The notes: generated by a model not told the origin, from the letters alone. 64,000 nt of DNA from Viridibacterium sediminicola (GCF_039631295.1 NZ_JBDIVE010000006.1:124001-188000), one strand, 5' to 3'. Shown: positions 30,767 through 39,917, numbered from the stretch's first letter. Program-made: numbers and translations.

Positions 30767-31420
30767 ATGAAAACCGACGCACAGATTCAGAAAGATGTCA
30801 TCGCCGAACTCACCTGGCTGCCGTCCATCGAGGCCGAGAGCCTGCAGGTCGACGTGGTCGATGGCATCGTCACCCTGTCCGGGCACGTCAATAGCTATGC
30901 GCAAAAATGTATTGCCGAGCAGGCGGTGCAGGCTGTCGCCGGCGTCAAGGCGCTGGCGGTGGAAGTGGATGTCGAGATCTCGGGCGCCACCGCAGTGACG
31001 GATCGCGATCTGGCCCACGCCGCGCATCACGTCATCAAATGGCTGGTGTCCTTGCCACCGGAGCATGTGAAGGTGCGGGTCGAAGGCGGCTGGATCACGC
31101 TCAGCGGCGAAGTGAGTCAGGAATACCAGCGCCACGACGCGCTCAACGCCGTGGCCCGCTTGCGCGGTGTGGCCGGCGTGACGGACCAGATCACGGTCAA
31201 GGAATCGCTGTCATCGACGCAGATCAAGAGCGAGATCGAGGCCGCCCTCAATCGCCGCAGCGATGACACCCAGCACAACATTTCGGTCAGTGTCGAAGGG
31301 GCGGACGTTACGCTCAGCGGCAGCATCCAGAACTGGCAGGAACGTGTGCTCGCCAAGCAGGCCGCTGTGCACACGCCGGGCGTGCGCGCCGTGATCGATG
31401 ACTTGATTCTTGTGCCCTGA
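30767..31420 (+). CDS. Triple BON-domain protein
   Basis: A 217-residue protein made of three BON repeats of about 65-70 residues each, starting near 5 (VIAELTWLPSIEAESLQVDVVDGIVTLSG begins the first), 78 and 148. BON domains bind phospholipid or membranes and occur in osmotic-shock protein OsmY. Unlike OsmY it has no evident signal peptide. AAGGAG at 30753-30758 supports the ATG at 30767. Co-directional with the VIT-family gene 69 bp on. It could be a stress or envelope protein. Confidence 0.85.
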   Translation: MKTDAQIQKDVIAELTWLPSIEAESLQVDVVDGIVTLSGHVNSYAQKCIAEQAVQAVAGVKALAVEVDVEISGATAVTDRDLAHAAHHVIKWLVSLPPEHVKVRVEGGWITLSGEVSQEYQRHDALNAVARLRGVAGVTDQITVKESLSSTQIKSEIEAALNRRSDDTQHNISVSVEGADVTLSGSIQNWQERVLAKQAAVHTPGVRAVIDDLILVP

Positions 31421-31489
31421 GGTGCTCAGATGCGGCATTGCGGCAAGATTACGCAGTGAGCATGCCGCCAACTTCGGAGCAGCGAATCC

Positions 31490-32185
31490 ATGGCACGTCG
31501 GCATCATGAGCAACACCGCACTGAGCGTATCGGCTGGCTGCGCGCCGCCGTATTGGGCGCCAATGACGGCATCGTCTCCACCGCCAGCCTGATGATCGGC
31601 GTGGCTGCCGCCAGCGCCAGCCACAGCGACATCCTGATCACCGGCGTCGCTGGCCTGGTGGCCGGGGCGATGTCGATGGCGGCGGGCGAATACGTTTCGG
31701 TGCATTCGCAGGCCGATACCGAAGCGGCCGACCTGGCGCGGGAGCGCGAAGAGCTCAAGCACGATCCGTTGGCCGAGCAGCGTGAGCTCAGTGCCATCTA
31801 CATCAAGCGCGGCCTTGCGCCCGCGCTGGCTGAACAGGTGGCCACTCAATTGATGCAGCACGACGCGCTCGGTGCTCACGCGCGCGACGAGCTGGGCATC
31901 TCGGAGGCGCTCGCCGCCCGCCCGCTGCAAGCCGCATTGGCTTCGGCCGCCAGCTTCGCGGTCGGCGCGGCACTGCCGCTGGTGGTGACTGCGCTTACGC
32001 CCGATAGCGCACTGATCGCCACCGTCGCCATCACGTCCCTCGTCTTCCTCGCTGCCCTCGGAGCCATCGCCGCCCGCGCCGGCGGCGCGCATCTCGGCAT
32101 CGCAGCTTGGCGCGTGAGCTTCTGGGGCGCGCTGGCGATGGCGATCACGGCTGGAGTAGGGGCGCTGTTTGGTGCGGCGGTTTGA
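31490..32185 (+). CDS. VIT1/CCC1-family membrane transporter
   Basis: A 231-residue protein with about five hydrophobic helices. The family opening WLRAAVLGANDGIVSTASLMIG and the GAMSMAAGEYVSVHSQ helix with its Met and Glu/Tyr are intact, followed by a cytoplasmic loop (EAADLAREREELKHDP) typical of the metal-binding domain. VIT/CCC1 proteins move Fe2+ or Mn2+ out of the cytoplasm. Substrate is inferred from the family only. Confidence 0.9.
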   Translation: MARRHHEQHRTERIGWLRAAVLGANDGIVSTASLMIGVAAASASHSDILITGVAGLVAGAMSMAAGEYVSVHSQADTEAADLAREREELKHDPLAEQRELSAIYIKRGLAPALAEQVATQLMQHDALGAHARDELGISEALAARPLQAALASAASFAVGAALPLVVTALTPDSALIATVAITSLVFLAALGAIAARAGGAHLGIAAWRVSFWGALAMAITAGVGALFGAAV

Positions 32186-32203
32186 GGTTGGGGTTAAAGG
32201 CCT

Positions 32204-32262
32204 TCACCGCAAAGGCGCAAAGGGAACGCAAAGGGCCGCGAAGGAAGGCAAAGTCAAAGATC
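32204..32262. repeat. AAAGGCGCAAAG-type intergenic repeat
   Basis: A run of imperfect GCAAAGG units after the VIT gene. The same style of sequence recurs at 34685-34781. Such repeats are common between genes in proteobacteria; function unknown. Confidence 0.6.
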
Positions 32263-32304
32263 TTTACAGCAGAGTTGCGGGGGACAGGAGCAGGGCGGAT
32301 TATT

Positions 32305-32353
32305 CCCCTCTCCCGCCTGCGGGAGAGGGTGGCGCGCAGCGCCGGGAGAGGGC
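32305..32353. repeat. GGGAGAGGG palindromic repeat, copy 1
   Basis: CCCTCTCCC and GGGAGAGGG face each other around CGCCTGC, followed by a second GGGAGAGGG arm. Related copies form a cluster at 39918-40113. Confidence 0.7.
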
Positions 32354-32437
32354 GCATTCAAGCTTGGCGCCCCACGAAGCATTCGGCCCGAGTCGGCGCC
32401 TTCGACCAGCTCAGGATGAATCGCGCTGTGCGCGGAC

Positions 32438-32470
32438 GTGTATCGAGGGCTGTGCCATGCCTCGATACAC
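32438..32470. repeat. 11-bp perfect inverted repeat
   Basis: GTGTATCGAGG and CCTCGATACAC are separated by 11 nt. It lies in the repeat-rich, gene-free stretch 32186-32678, which holds no recognisable gene; the neighbouring TTCGACCAGCTCAGGATGAA at 32401-32420 is a widespread intergenic motif. Confidence 0.6.
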
Positions 32471-32580
32471 CGGGCCAGATACCGTTCGATTCATCCAAGG
32501 CCCGTCGCAGGGCCCGGCACTCGGCACGAACGGGTGGAGGTGTGCGACGTTCGAACTTCGTGCTTTGGATCAGTATGGAC

Positions 32581-32667
32581 GTAGCCTGGATGCGGCGCAG
32601 CGGAGTCCGGGACCGTAGAGATATGGGTCAGGCCCCGGACTCCGGCATTCGCCAGCACCGGTGCTAC
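32581..32667. repeat. Imperfect long palindrome (GTAGCCTGGAT / GTGCTAC type)
   Basis: GCGGAGTCCGGG at the left pairs with CCCGGACTCCGG at the right, inside GTAGC...GCTAC outer ends. The layout matches a common proteobacterial intergenic palindrome. Confidence 0.6.
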
Positions 32668-32678
32668 GTGCTTAAAGT

Positions 32679-33002
32679 TCAGTGCAAGATATGCCAAATC
32701 ATGCGCGACAAGAATGGGACAAAAAGTATCTTTGACGCGCCGAAATACGCCAACAGCAATGCAATGACGCCCGTACGACCGATTATCGTCCTCTCCAAGT
32801 GGCTCGCAGCAAAGTGTGGTGGAAAGAACAGCACGTAAATCGCAGGCATTCCCACTATGCATGAAGCCGCCAGGGTGATTGCAAGAGCTATATCGAATAT
32901 TGCTGCCGCGCCCACAGCCAGAATGCTCACTGCCCCTAGTACAAGTCCCCAGCTGTCCTTCTTCTGGAATGGCACGTTGAGGCTGGGTTCTTTAAGTTTC
33001 AT
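32679..33002 (-). CDS. Small hypothetical membrane protein
   Basis: A 107-residue protein with three hydrophobic segments (SWGLVLGAVSILAVGAAAIF, DIALAITLAASCIVGMPAIYVLFF and IIGRTGVIALLLAYFGAS). I do not recognise the family. The ATG at 33002 is preceded by GAGGA at good spacing; ATG 33011 is an alternative three codons longer. Base composition is AT-richer than the surroundings, as is the GNAT gene just upstream, so the two may have arrived together. Confidence 0.55.
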   Translation of the reverse strand: MKLKEPSLNVPFQKKDSWGLVLGAVSILAVGAAAIFDIALAITLAASCIVGMPAIYVLFFPPHFAASHLERTIIGRTGVIALLLAYFGASKILFVPFLSRMIWHILH

Positions 33003-33079
33003 CGCAGGCATCCTCGGAAGATAAAATTCTCAGAAGTTTTTTCTGAGACCAATGTGGCGTAATGCCTGAGCACCTAGCC

Positions 33080-33634
33080 CTAGCCAACAAGTTTCGTCAT
33101 CGCCGTGTAGGAAAAGCTCTGTCCATCAATTCTGAACATTTCGGGAGTCTCGCCTGTTCTCACGAAGCCGCATTTCTCGTAAAGACGAATGGCCTTCTCG
33201 TTGCTCGACAGAACCTGCAGATCAATCCATTCGAGTGAGGCGTTTGCTTTGACCCACTCTTCACCATGTTCAATCAGACGTGTGCCCAGACCAAGATTTC
33301 GGTGATCTCGATCTACGCCCATGCCCAGCAAGCAACGATGCTCGGCAAAACGTTCGGCGTGAGCCCTTAAGTCGATATGCCCGATGATTTTCTCATTGGC
33401 ATTCCGCAACACCCACAGACGCCGCCAGCCTGCTTGGCTGAACGGGACTTCGAGCCCGGTGCGGAAACCTGCTGCGCGTTCAGACGGAAAACGGGATTCG
33501 CTTCGTGACAGCGGCTGAAAGTACCCCAAGCCGTCTCTGCCATTGTCTGAAAGAAGATCATTCACGTAGACCAGAAACTGATCGAACTCATGAGACTCGG
33601 CCTGACGAATTGAATAGCTGAGGGGCATTTGCAT
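33080..33634 (-). CDS. GNAT-family N-acetyltransferase
   Basis: A 184-residue acetyltransferase. The acetyl-CoA loop is DRDHRNLGLGTRLI, and the GNAT ending SSNEKAIRLYEKCGFVRTGE is clear. GNAT enzymes acetylate proteins, antibiotics, amines or amino acids; nothing here points to a target. The start could be 33634 or the Met two codons later. AT-richer than its neighbours. Confidence 0.85.
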   Translation of the reverse strand: MQMPLSYSIRQAESHEFDQFLVYVNDLLSDNGRDGLGYFQPLSRSESRFPSERAAGFRTGLEVPFSQAGWRRLWVLRNANEKIIGHIDLRAHAERFAEHRCLLGMGVDRDHRNLGLGTRLIEHGEEWVKANASLEWIDLQVLSSNEKAIRLYEKCGFVRTGETPEMFRIDGQSFSYTAMTKLVG

Positions 33635-33694
33635 GGCCGATCTCGATGCCTGACGTGATTTTTACCATTATGCCCCAAGCCTTGCGTACCCGAT

Positions 33695-34585
33695 CTAACG
33701 CTCGGCCTTCCGCCTCTGCCGCCCCGCACTGCGCTCCATCTCGCGCAGCAGTGTCGCCAGATCGAGATCCAGCTTGTCGTCCAGCGCACGCGCTTCGCGT
33801 GCGAGGTTTTTCCAGGGCGGGGGATGTGCGGGGTTGTTGAAGGCGTAGGCGATGCGGTTGCCTTCACTGCTGACGTCGATGACGACGACGCGCTCATTGA
33901 ACACTTCGCGCATCAAGTCGATGTGCGTTTCGGCCAGCGGGCCGTAGCCGGAGATATTGGCGACGAGAAGGCCGGCGGGTTTGAGGCGGCTGCGCACATC
34001 CTCGTAAAAGCGGCGGCTGCAGAGCTGGGGTGCGAGGCCGTCTTCGTCGTAGGCGTCGAGCAGGATCACGTCGGCGCGTGTGCTGTCGCTGCCTGAGGGC
34101 TGCGCAAAGTATTGCGCGGCGTCGGCCTGGATGATGGCGAGGCGTTCGTCGTCGGGCGGGATGAGGAACCAGTCGCGGCAGGCGATGACGCCGGCCGAGA
34201 GTTCCAGCGCGGTGATGCGCGTGCGCGCCAGATTGCGGTAGCAGTACTTGGTGAGCGAGCCGCCGCCGAGGCCGACGACGATCAGTTGCTTGGGCGCTGC
34301 GTTGAACAGCAGGAAGCCCATCATGCGCCGCGTGTAGGCGAGCGCCAGCGCGTCGGGCGCGGCGAGTTCCATTTCGCTTTGCACCAGCTTCAGGCTGAAC
34401 TGCAGGCGCCGCGTTTTGCCGTCGTCGATGATGAAGGGGCGCGGGTAGATGCCGTCGAGCAGCTGGTGGATCAGGCGCTGACGGTCAGCGCTGGCCGGCT
34501 CGTGGAGGCGGATCACGCCGCTCTCCTGCAGGAAGGCACCGGCGATGCTGATCCAGCCGTCTTTCTGGATGTCTTGCGGTTTCAT
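33695..34585 (-). CDS. Spermidine-synthase-like methyltransferase-fold protein
   Basis: A 296-residue protein of the SpeE-like superfamily, with a Rossmann core containing LIVVGLGGGSLTKY, LELSAGVIACR and VILLDAYDEDGLAPQL. The second Asp in the substrate loop of true spermidine synthase is replaced by DAYDEDG, so polyamine synthesis is doubtful. Related proteins also occur fused to MFS-type membrane domains; this one is soluble. ATG 34585 (MKPQDIQKDGWIS) is preferred over TTG 34615. Confidence 0.75.
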   Translation of the reverse strand: MKPQDIQKDGWISIAGAFLQESGVIRLHEPASADRQRLIHQLLDGIYPRPFIIDDGKTRRLQFSLKLVQSEMELAAPDALALAYTRRMMGFLLFNAAPKQLIVVGLGGGSLTKYCYRNLARTRITALELSAGVIACRDWFLIPPDDERLAIIQADAAQYFAQPSGSDSTRADVILLDAYDEDGLAPQLCSRRFYEDVRSRLKPAGLLVANISGYGPLAETHIDLMREVFNERVVVIDVSSEGNRIAYAFNNPAHPPPWKNLAREARALDDKLDLDLATLLREMERSAGRQRRKAER

Positions 34586-34684
34586 CAGGGAAACAACCTG
34601 AGCGTTCTGCAACACAATTCAAAGCACTCCCCAGCTTAATGCAGTGCAGTTACGGCGTATTCAAATTTCAAGCGATGGATATCT

Positions 34685-34781
34685 GGACGCGAAGGCCGCT
34701 GAGAAAGACGGAGGGTCGCAAAGGGATGCAAACATCGTTTTCCTCTGCGAAGCTTTGCGTGTCCTTAGCGAGCTTTGCGTC
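34685..34781. repeat. Inverted AAAGC/GCAAAG-type repeat element
   Basis: GACGCGAAGGCCGCTGAG at the left is mirrored by CTTAGCGAGCTTTGCGTC at the right, giving an imperfect inverted repeat that fills most of the gap between the SpeE-like and GT39 genes. Confidence 0.6.
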
Positions 34782-34799
34782 TGAATATCAGCGCGCAAC

Positions 34800-36278
34800 T
34801 CAGCGATAACCGCGGAATCCCTGCAGCAGCAGCACGTCCAGCTCGCGCCGCACGGTCGGGCCTTGCACGCTAATGCGGGCGATTTTTTCCTGCGTCGCAA
34901 AGTGTTCGGCAATCGAGGCCGCATCGGTTTGCGTGAGGAGCACGGCGCTGCGGCCCATGTCTTCGTTGTCGAGCGGGATGCTGAGCTGGTAGTGATCCTG
35001 TGCGCGCTCCTGCGGTTTCCAGGCGGCAAAGCGCAGGTTCAGGTCGCGCAGCTCGTAACTCATGTGGGCGATCAGGGTGCGGTTATTGGCGAGGATGATG
35101 GCGTCCGGGTATTGCACCAGCAGCGGGCGCAGTTGGCGGGCCAGGCTGTCCCAGCCGCGTGCGCGCTTGAGGATGTCGAACTTCGCCGGCATGGCGAGGC
35201 CGCGCAGGCGATAGACATCGCCGACGTGATAAACCGCCAGCATCAGTACCGCATTGAGGCCGATGGCGGCCAGCCACCAGCGGGCGCGCAGGCGGCTGAG
35301 CCAGGCTACGCCCAGCATCGCCGCCGGAATCAGCGCCGGTGCGGCCCAGTTGCCATTGGCTTCCGAGCGCAGTGCTTGCAGCAGCACGATGCCGAACAGC
35401 GGCAGGCTGAAGCAGTGCAGGAGCTGCAGGCGGGTGTCACGCCGCTTGCGCCAGATCAGCGCCAGGCCGGCTAGATAGGCGAGCGCCAGCAGCGGGCCGA
35501 GTGAAGCCGCTTGGGCGAGCAGGAATTCGCCAGCATTGCCGTGCTTGCTGTTGCCGCCTTCGACGTGGGTGATGTCGGCCGTGTGGTGCAGGGTCGGGAA
35601 GTCGTGCTGCCAGTTCCAGATGATGTTGGGCATCACGATCAGCGCGGCCGCGCCAATCGCCACCCATAGGCGCGGATTGCCCAGCTGCCGGCGGCGGCCG
35701 GCGTCGAGCAGCAGGTACAGCGCGGCGCAGGCGGCAAAGGCCAGCATGGTGTATTTGGACAGCACGCCCAGACCCAGGGCTGCGGCGAGCAGCAGCCAGT
35801 CGCTCCAGCGGTCATAGACCAGGGCGCGGCGCAGCGCGATCATGCCTAGCAGCCAGAAGAACAGCAGCGGGGCATCAGTCGACACGAACAGGCCGAGGGC
35901 CGAGACAAAGGGCAGCAGCGAGACGGTCAGCGCGCAACGCAGGGCGATGCGTTCGTCGTAGAGTTCCTTGCCGAGCACGAAGCTGAGCCAGGCGCAGGCC
36001 GGGTAGAGCAGCATGCCGGCGAGCTTGACAGCGACCACGCCATCACCGAACAGCGCCGTGCTGGCAGCGATCAGCCAGGCGATCACCGGCGGCTTGGAGT
36101 AATAGCCCCAGTCCAGTTGCTGCGCCCAGGTCCAGTACTGCGCTTCATCGACATAGAGGGTGATGCCCAGATGCGGCACCAGCCAGATGCGGTAAAAAGT
36201 TAGCGCCAGCAGCCAGGCCAGCAAGAGGCGCGGGCGGAACGAGGGCGTACGCGGCGCGCCCAGCACTTTCTGCATCAT
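34800..36278 (-). CDS. GT39-family (ArnT/PMT-like) glycosyltransferase
   Basis: A 492-residue membrane protein with about ten to twelve helices. The first periplasmic loop holds the GT39 acidic motif VDEAQYWTWAQ, and the following GYYSKPPVIAWL is typical of ArnT-like enzymes, which transfer sugars from a lipid carrier to lipid A or other surface acceptors. It overlaps the second GT39 gene by 4 bp (ATGA). It is last in a four-gene operon, 39779 to 34800. Confidence 0.87.
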   Translation of the reverse strand: MMQKVLGAPRTPSFRPRLLLAWLLALTFYRIWLVPHLGITLYVDEAQYWTWAQQLDWGYYSKPPVIAWLIAASTALFGDGVVAVKLAGMLLYPACAWLSFVLGKELYDERIALRCALTVSLLPFVSALGLFVSTDAPLLFFWLLGMIALRRALVYDRWSDWLLLAAALGLGVLSKYTMLAFAACAALYLLLDAGRRRQLGNPRLWVAIGAAALIVMPNIIWNWQHDFPTLHHTADITHVEGGNSKHGNAGEFLLAQAASLGPLLALAYLAGLALIWRKRRDTRLQLLHCFSLPLFGIVLLQALRSEANGNWAAPALIPAAMLGVAWLSRLRARWWLAAIGLNAVLMLAVYHVGDVYRLRGLAMPAKFDILKRARGWDSLARQLRPLLVQYPDAIILANNRTLIAHMSYELRDLNLRFAAWKPQERAQDHYQLSIPLDNEDMGRSAVLLTQTDAASIAEHFATQEKIARISVQGPTVRRELDVLLLQGFRGYR

Positions 36279-37828
36279 TTGAGGCGCACCAGGCGGACAC
36301 CGCCTTCACTGAACAGCACATCGACCGGCACATCGGCCGGCAGGCGGTCGGCACGGGTCAGTGCGATCTGGCCGGGAACGGCCTGCACGGTCGGCGTTAC
36401 CGCCTGACGATAGACACTGAAGCTCGGCGCGTGGAAATTCCACAGCACGACCGGCGCGGTTTCCTGGCGCGCGACCAGCGCCGCGCGTTTGACCGGGCCT
36501 TGCAGGAGTTCGCCGAGCAGGGGCGCTGCGCCGGCCGAGACACTCAGCATGCAGATCACGCCGAGGATGGCGCTGCGCTTCCACAGCGTGATGCGCGGCA
36601 GCGCGCTGACCGCCAGACCGGCGAGGAAGGCCAGCACCGTGATGTGGTGATAGACGCCCAGGTTGACGCTCTTGATGCGCTCGATCTGCATCACGTAGTA
36701 GGCGTCCTTGATCCAGCCGTGGGCCAGTGCGTCGCGCAGCAGGCTGGGCATGGTCATGATCAGGCAGAGCATGATCACGCCGGGCGCGGCGAGCAGGCGG
36801 ATGATCTTTTGTCCGCCCTCGATGCGCTCGAAATTGAGGGCGATGATCGCGAACAGCGGCGTGCAACCGTAGAGCGCGTAATGCGGCAGCTTGGTGCCGG
36901 AGAGCGAGAAGAAGGCGATCACGAACAGCGCCCAGCTCCACAGGAAGCGGCGCAGCGGATCGGCCATGTCGGCCTTGAGGCCGAACAGCGCATGGATCAG
37001 CCAGGACAGCCAGGGCAGGACCAGCAGGGGCACGATGGCCACGTAGTAGAAGATGCTGCCCGAATGCCCTTCGAGCGAGCCGGAGAAGCGCTGCACATTG
37101 TGCTTGAGCAGGAAACCATCGATGAAGGCCTGACCGTGAATGGCATAGGCTGCCGCGTACCAGGGCACGGTGACGGCGAGCAGGATCAGCCAGCCACGCC
37201 AGTTGCTGATGCTGCGCAACCAGTCGCCCAGGCGGCGATCGCTGGCGCAGTAGATGAAGGTGGTGGCCAGCGGCACAAGGATGGCCACCGGCCCCTTGGT
37301 CAGCACGCCCAGACCGATCCACAGATAGCTGCGCAGCAGCGGCGCCAGCTTGCCGCTCTCGAGATGGCGCCAGCTGTCGAACAACGCCAGGGCGATCAGC
37401 ACATTGAGCAGGGAATCGGCCGTCGCTGCGCGGCCAATGAACACCACGCCCAGCGCGGTGCTGACGATGCAGGCGGCGAAGATCGCGGCATTGCGCCCGC
37501 CACGCGGCCAGACGAACAGCGCCGTGGCCCAGGCCCAGGTTGCGGCGGCAATCGCCGAGGGCAGGCGGAAGGCCCATTCATTGACGCCGAACAGCTGAAC
37601 GAACAGCGCCTGACACCAGTAGATGAGGATGGGCTTGTCGAAGCGCGGCGCGCCATTGAGCCAGGTGGACAGGAAGTCCTTGCGCTCGAACATCTCGCGC
37701 GTGGCTTCCGAGAAGGCACCTTCATCTACATCGAACAAGGGCAGGTGGCCGAGGTTCCAGACAAAGGCACAGAGCGGGACGAGGAATAGCAGCCACTGCA
37801 GGCGGCGATCAGTGAGCTTGAGGTTCAT
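36275..37828 (-). CDS. ArnT-like GT39 glycosyltransferase
   Basis: A 517-residue integral membrane transferase closer to ArnT: LFDVDEGAFSEATREMFERKDFLSTW with the catalytic acidic loop, then RFDKPILIYWCQAL and LTKGPVAILVPL. ArnT adds 4-amino-4-deoxyarabinose to lipid A and causes polymyxin resistance, but arnA, arnB and arnD are not here, so a different sugar may be used. It overlaps both neighbours by 4 bp, so the operon is tightly coupled. Confidence 0.88.
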   Translation of the reverse strand: MNLKLTDRRLQWLLFLVPLCAFVWNLGHLPLFDVDEGAFSEATREMFERKDFLSTWLNGAPRFDKPILIYWCQALFVQLFGVNEWAFRLPSAIAAATWAWATALFVWPRGGRNAAIFAACIVSTALGVVFIGRAATADSLLNVLIALALFDSWRHLESGKLAPLLRSYLWIGLGVLTKGPVAILVPLATTFIYCASDRRLGDWLRSISNWRGWLILLAVTVPWYAAAYAIHGQAFIDGFLLKHNVQRFSGSLEGHSGSIFYYVAIVPLLVLPWLSWLIHALFGLKADMADPLRRFLWSWALFVIAFFSLSGTKLPHYALYGCTPLFAIIALNFERIEGGQKIIRLLAAPGVIMLCLIMTMPSLLRDALAHGWIKDAYYVMQIERIKSVNLGVYHHITVLAFLAGLAVSALPRITLWKRSAILGVICMLSVSAGAAPLLGELLQGPVKRAALVARQETAPVVLWNFHAPSFSVYRQAVTPTVQAVPGQIALTRADRLPADVPVDVLFSEGGVRLVRLK

Positions 37829-38838
37829 GCTTGTTGCTGCCAGCCCTCTGCATTGCTCAGCTCAAGCGGATTGCGCACTTCGTACTGACGTGCAGCGCCT
37901 GATTCGAAGTAGATGCGTGCCAGCATTTCAGAGAGCACGCCGGTGAGCACGAACTGCACGCCCATCACCACGGTGAAGAAGCCGGCCATCAGCATCGGCC
38001 GCGTGCCGATTGATTCACCCAGACAGAACTTGATCACGGCGAGGTAAGCGAGGATCAGCGAGCCGATCCCCATCAGCGCCAGGCCGATGCTGCCGAAGAA
38101 GTGGCCGGGGCGGGCGCGGAAGCGCATGAAGAAGTACACCGAGATCAGGTCGAGGATCACGCGGAAGGTGCGCGAGATGCCGTACTTCGATTCGCCGAAC
38201 TGGCGCGCATGGTGTTCGACCACTTCTTCCGAGATGCGGCGCGGCGAGGTCACCGTGGCCAGCCAGGCGGGGATGAAGCGGTGCATTTCGCCATACAGGC
38301 GCACGTTCTTGATCACATTGCCACGGAAGGCCTTGAGGCTGCAGCCGTAGTCATTGAGCTTGACGCCGGTGATGCGCGCGATCAGGCGATTGGCGATGCG
38401 TGAGGGAATCTTGCGCAGCCACAGCCCGTCCTGACGGTTCTTGCGCCAGCCGGCGACGAGATCGAGATCTTCACGCAAGAGGCGGGCGACCATGCGCGGG
38501 ATGTCGACCGGATCGTTCTGCAGATCGCCGTCGAGGGTGACGATCACATCGCCACGCGCGGTGTCGATACCGGCCTGCATGGCGGCGGTCTGCTTGAAGT
38601 TGCGCATCAGCTCGACGACGCGCACGTGCGGGCCGTATTGCTTGGCGGCGGCGCGCAGGGTGGCGACGGTGTTGTCCGAGCTGCCGTCATCGACGATCAC
38701 CAGCTCCCAGGGCCAGGGATAGTTGGCGAGGCCTTCGTGCACGCGCGCCACCATCGGGCCGACGCTTTCCTCTTCGTTGTACATCGGCACGACGACCGAC
38801 AGGCGATGGGGGGGCAGGGTTTCGAGCGCAAGCGTCAT
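37825..38838 (-). CDS. ArnC/DPM1-like GT2 glycosyltransferase
   Basis: A 337-residue enzyme that should load a nucleotide sugar onto undecaprenyl phosphate. The GT-A domain shows VVVPMYNEEES, IVDDGSSDNT and TLDGDLQNDP (metal DxD-like); two C-terminal membrane helices (about 240-300) follow, as in ArnC, DPM1 and YkcC-like proteins. ATG 38838 is chosen over in-frame upstream codons that lack the family start. It overlaps both neighbouring genes by 4 bp. Confidence 0.9.
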   Translation of the reverse strand: MTLALETLPPHRLSVVVPMYNEEESVGPMVARVHEGLANYPWPWELVIVDDGSSDNTVATLRAAAKQYGPHVRVVELMRNFKQTAAMQAGIDTARGDVIVTLDGDLQNDPVDIPRMVARLLREDLDLVAGWRKNRQDGLWLRKIPSRIANRLIARITGVKLNDYGCSLKAFRGNVIKNVRLYGEMHRFIPAWLATVTSPRRISEEVVEHHARQFGESKYGISRTFRVILDLISVYFFMRFRARPGHFFGSIGLALMGIGSLILAYLAVIKFCLGESIGTRPMLMAGFFTVVMGVQFVLTGVLSEMLARIYFESGAARQYEVRNPLELSNAEGWQQQA

Positions 38839-39779
38839 GGTTGTGAACTTTGTGGTTGATCTTGGGAAACGGCGCCGGGCAACAACACGGCAGCCAGGGC
38901 GCCCGCGCACAGCGCGCAGGCGATGACGAAAAGGTGAAGCACCAGCGCGGCCTGCAGGCCATCGGCCAGCATTATGCCGTGTGCGCGCAGCAAAGCCGCG
39001 CCGCCCGCTTCGTAAGTGCCGAAGCCGGCCACGCCCTGGATCGGCAGAATCGAGGCCAGTTCCACGCCCAGCGCGCCCGCCAGGCCATTGTGCACGCTCT
39101 CGCCAAGCAGCACGGCCAGCATCCAGGCCTGCGCCAGCAGCTTGAGCGACCAGTTGGCGAGCGTCCATAGCCAGGCGCGGCCCGAGCCACGCGTGGATTC
39201 TGCCAGCGCCGCACGCAGGCGGATACCGATGCGCGCAAAGCGGCCGTGTTCGGGCAGCAGTTCAGGGTGATTGCGCGCCCAGCTGGGAATCAGCCAGGCC
39301 GCCAGCGCGACCGCCGCCACCCAGGCGAGGCGCAGCCACAGCGGCAGGCCGGGCCACACGGCAGCGGCCAGCGCCAGCACCACGAAGGCGTCCTGCAGGC
39401 GCAGCCACAGCAAGGCGGCGACGGCGCGCGTGGTCGGCACGCCGAACCAGCGCGTGAGCAACAGCGGAAAGGTCGCCTCGCCACTGCGGAAGGGCAAGAC
39501 ATTGATCATTGCGTTGTGGATCAGCGTCAGCCGCAGGATGGCGCCAAAGCGCACGCCGGCGACGCCGCGGAATTCATCGAAGACGCGCCCGGCACGCAGC
39601 AGGTAAGTGCAACCGAAGGCGGCGACAAAGCCGGTAATCTGCCAGGTATCGAGGCGCGCCAGACGTGTGGCCAGTGCCGCGAACTGCGCTTCGCGCTGGC
39701 CACCGAAGACGAACCAGGCGATCAGCGCTGCGCTGCAGAGCAGGGCGGCCAGACGCTTGAGCGCGGTGGAAAGAGGCAT
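38835..39779 (-). CDS. Flippase-like membrane protein (UPF0104/LPG-synthase transmembrane family)
   Basis: A 314-residue protein with about eight helices and the family stretches YLLRAGRVFDEFRGV, NVLPFRSGEATFPLLL and PIQGVAGFGTYEAGGAALL. The fold is that of the MprF flippase domain and of AglD-like proteins. In this operon it could move the polyprenyl-linked sugar made by the ArnC-like enzyme across the membrane for the two ArnT-like transferases. ATG 39779 is preceded by a weak ribosome-binding site. Confidence 0.82.
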   Translation of the reverse strand: MPLSTALKRLAALLCSAALIAWFVFGGQREAQFAALATRLARLDTWQITGFVAAFGCTYLLRAGRVFDEFRGVAGVRFGAILRLTLIHNAMINVLPFRSGEATFPLLLTRWFGVPTTRAVAALLWLRLQDAFVVLALAAAVWPGLPLWLRLAWVAAVALAAWLIPSWARNHPELLPEHGRFARIGIRLRAALAESTRGSGRAWLWTLANWSLKLLAQAWMLAVLLGESVHNGLAGALGVELASILPIQGVAGFGTYEAGGAALLRAHGIMLADGLQAALVLHLFVIACALCAGALAAVLLPGAVSQDQPQSSQP

Positions 39780-39917
39780 GTGATGGCGGTGCGGCAAGCG
39801 CAATAAAGGCAAAGCCGGGCATTTTACCATCTTGCGATGACGCGGGCTCCTTGCTGATTGTTTGCTTATGTGAGGCGCGCCTGGCGCGCTGGGGCCGTCG
39901 CCATGGTTTGAGTTTTG

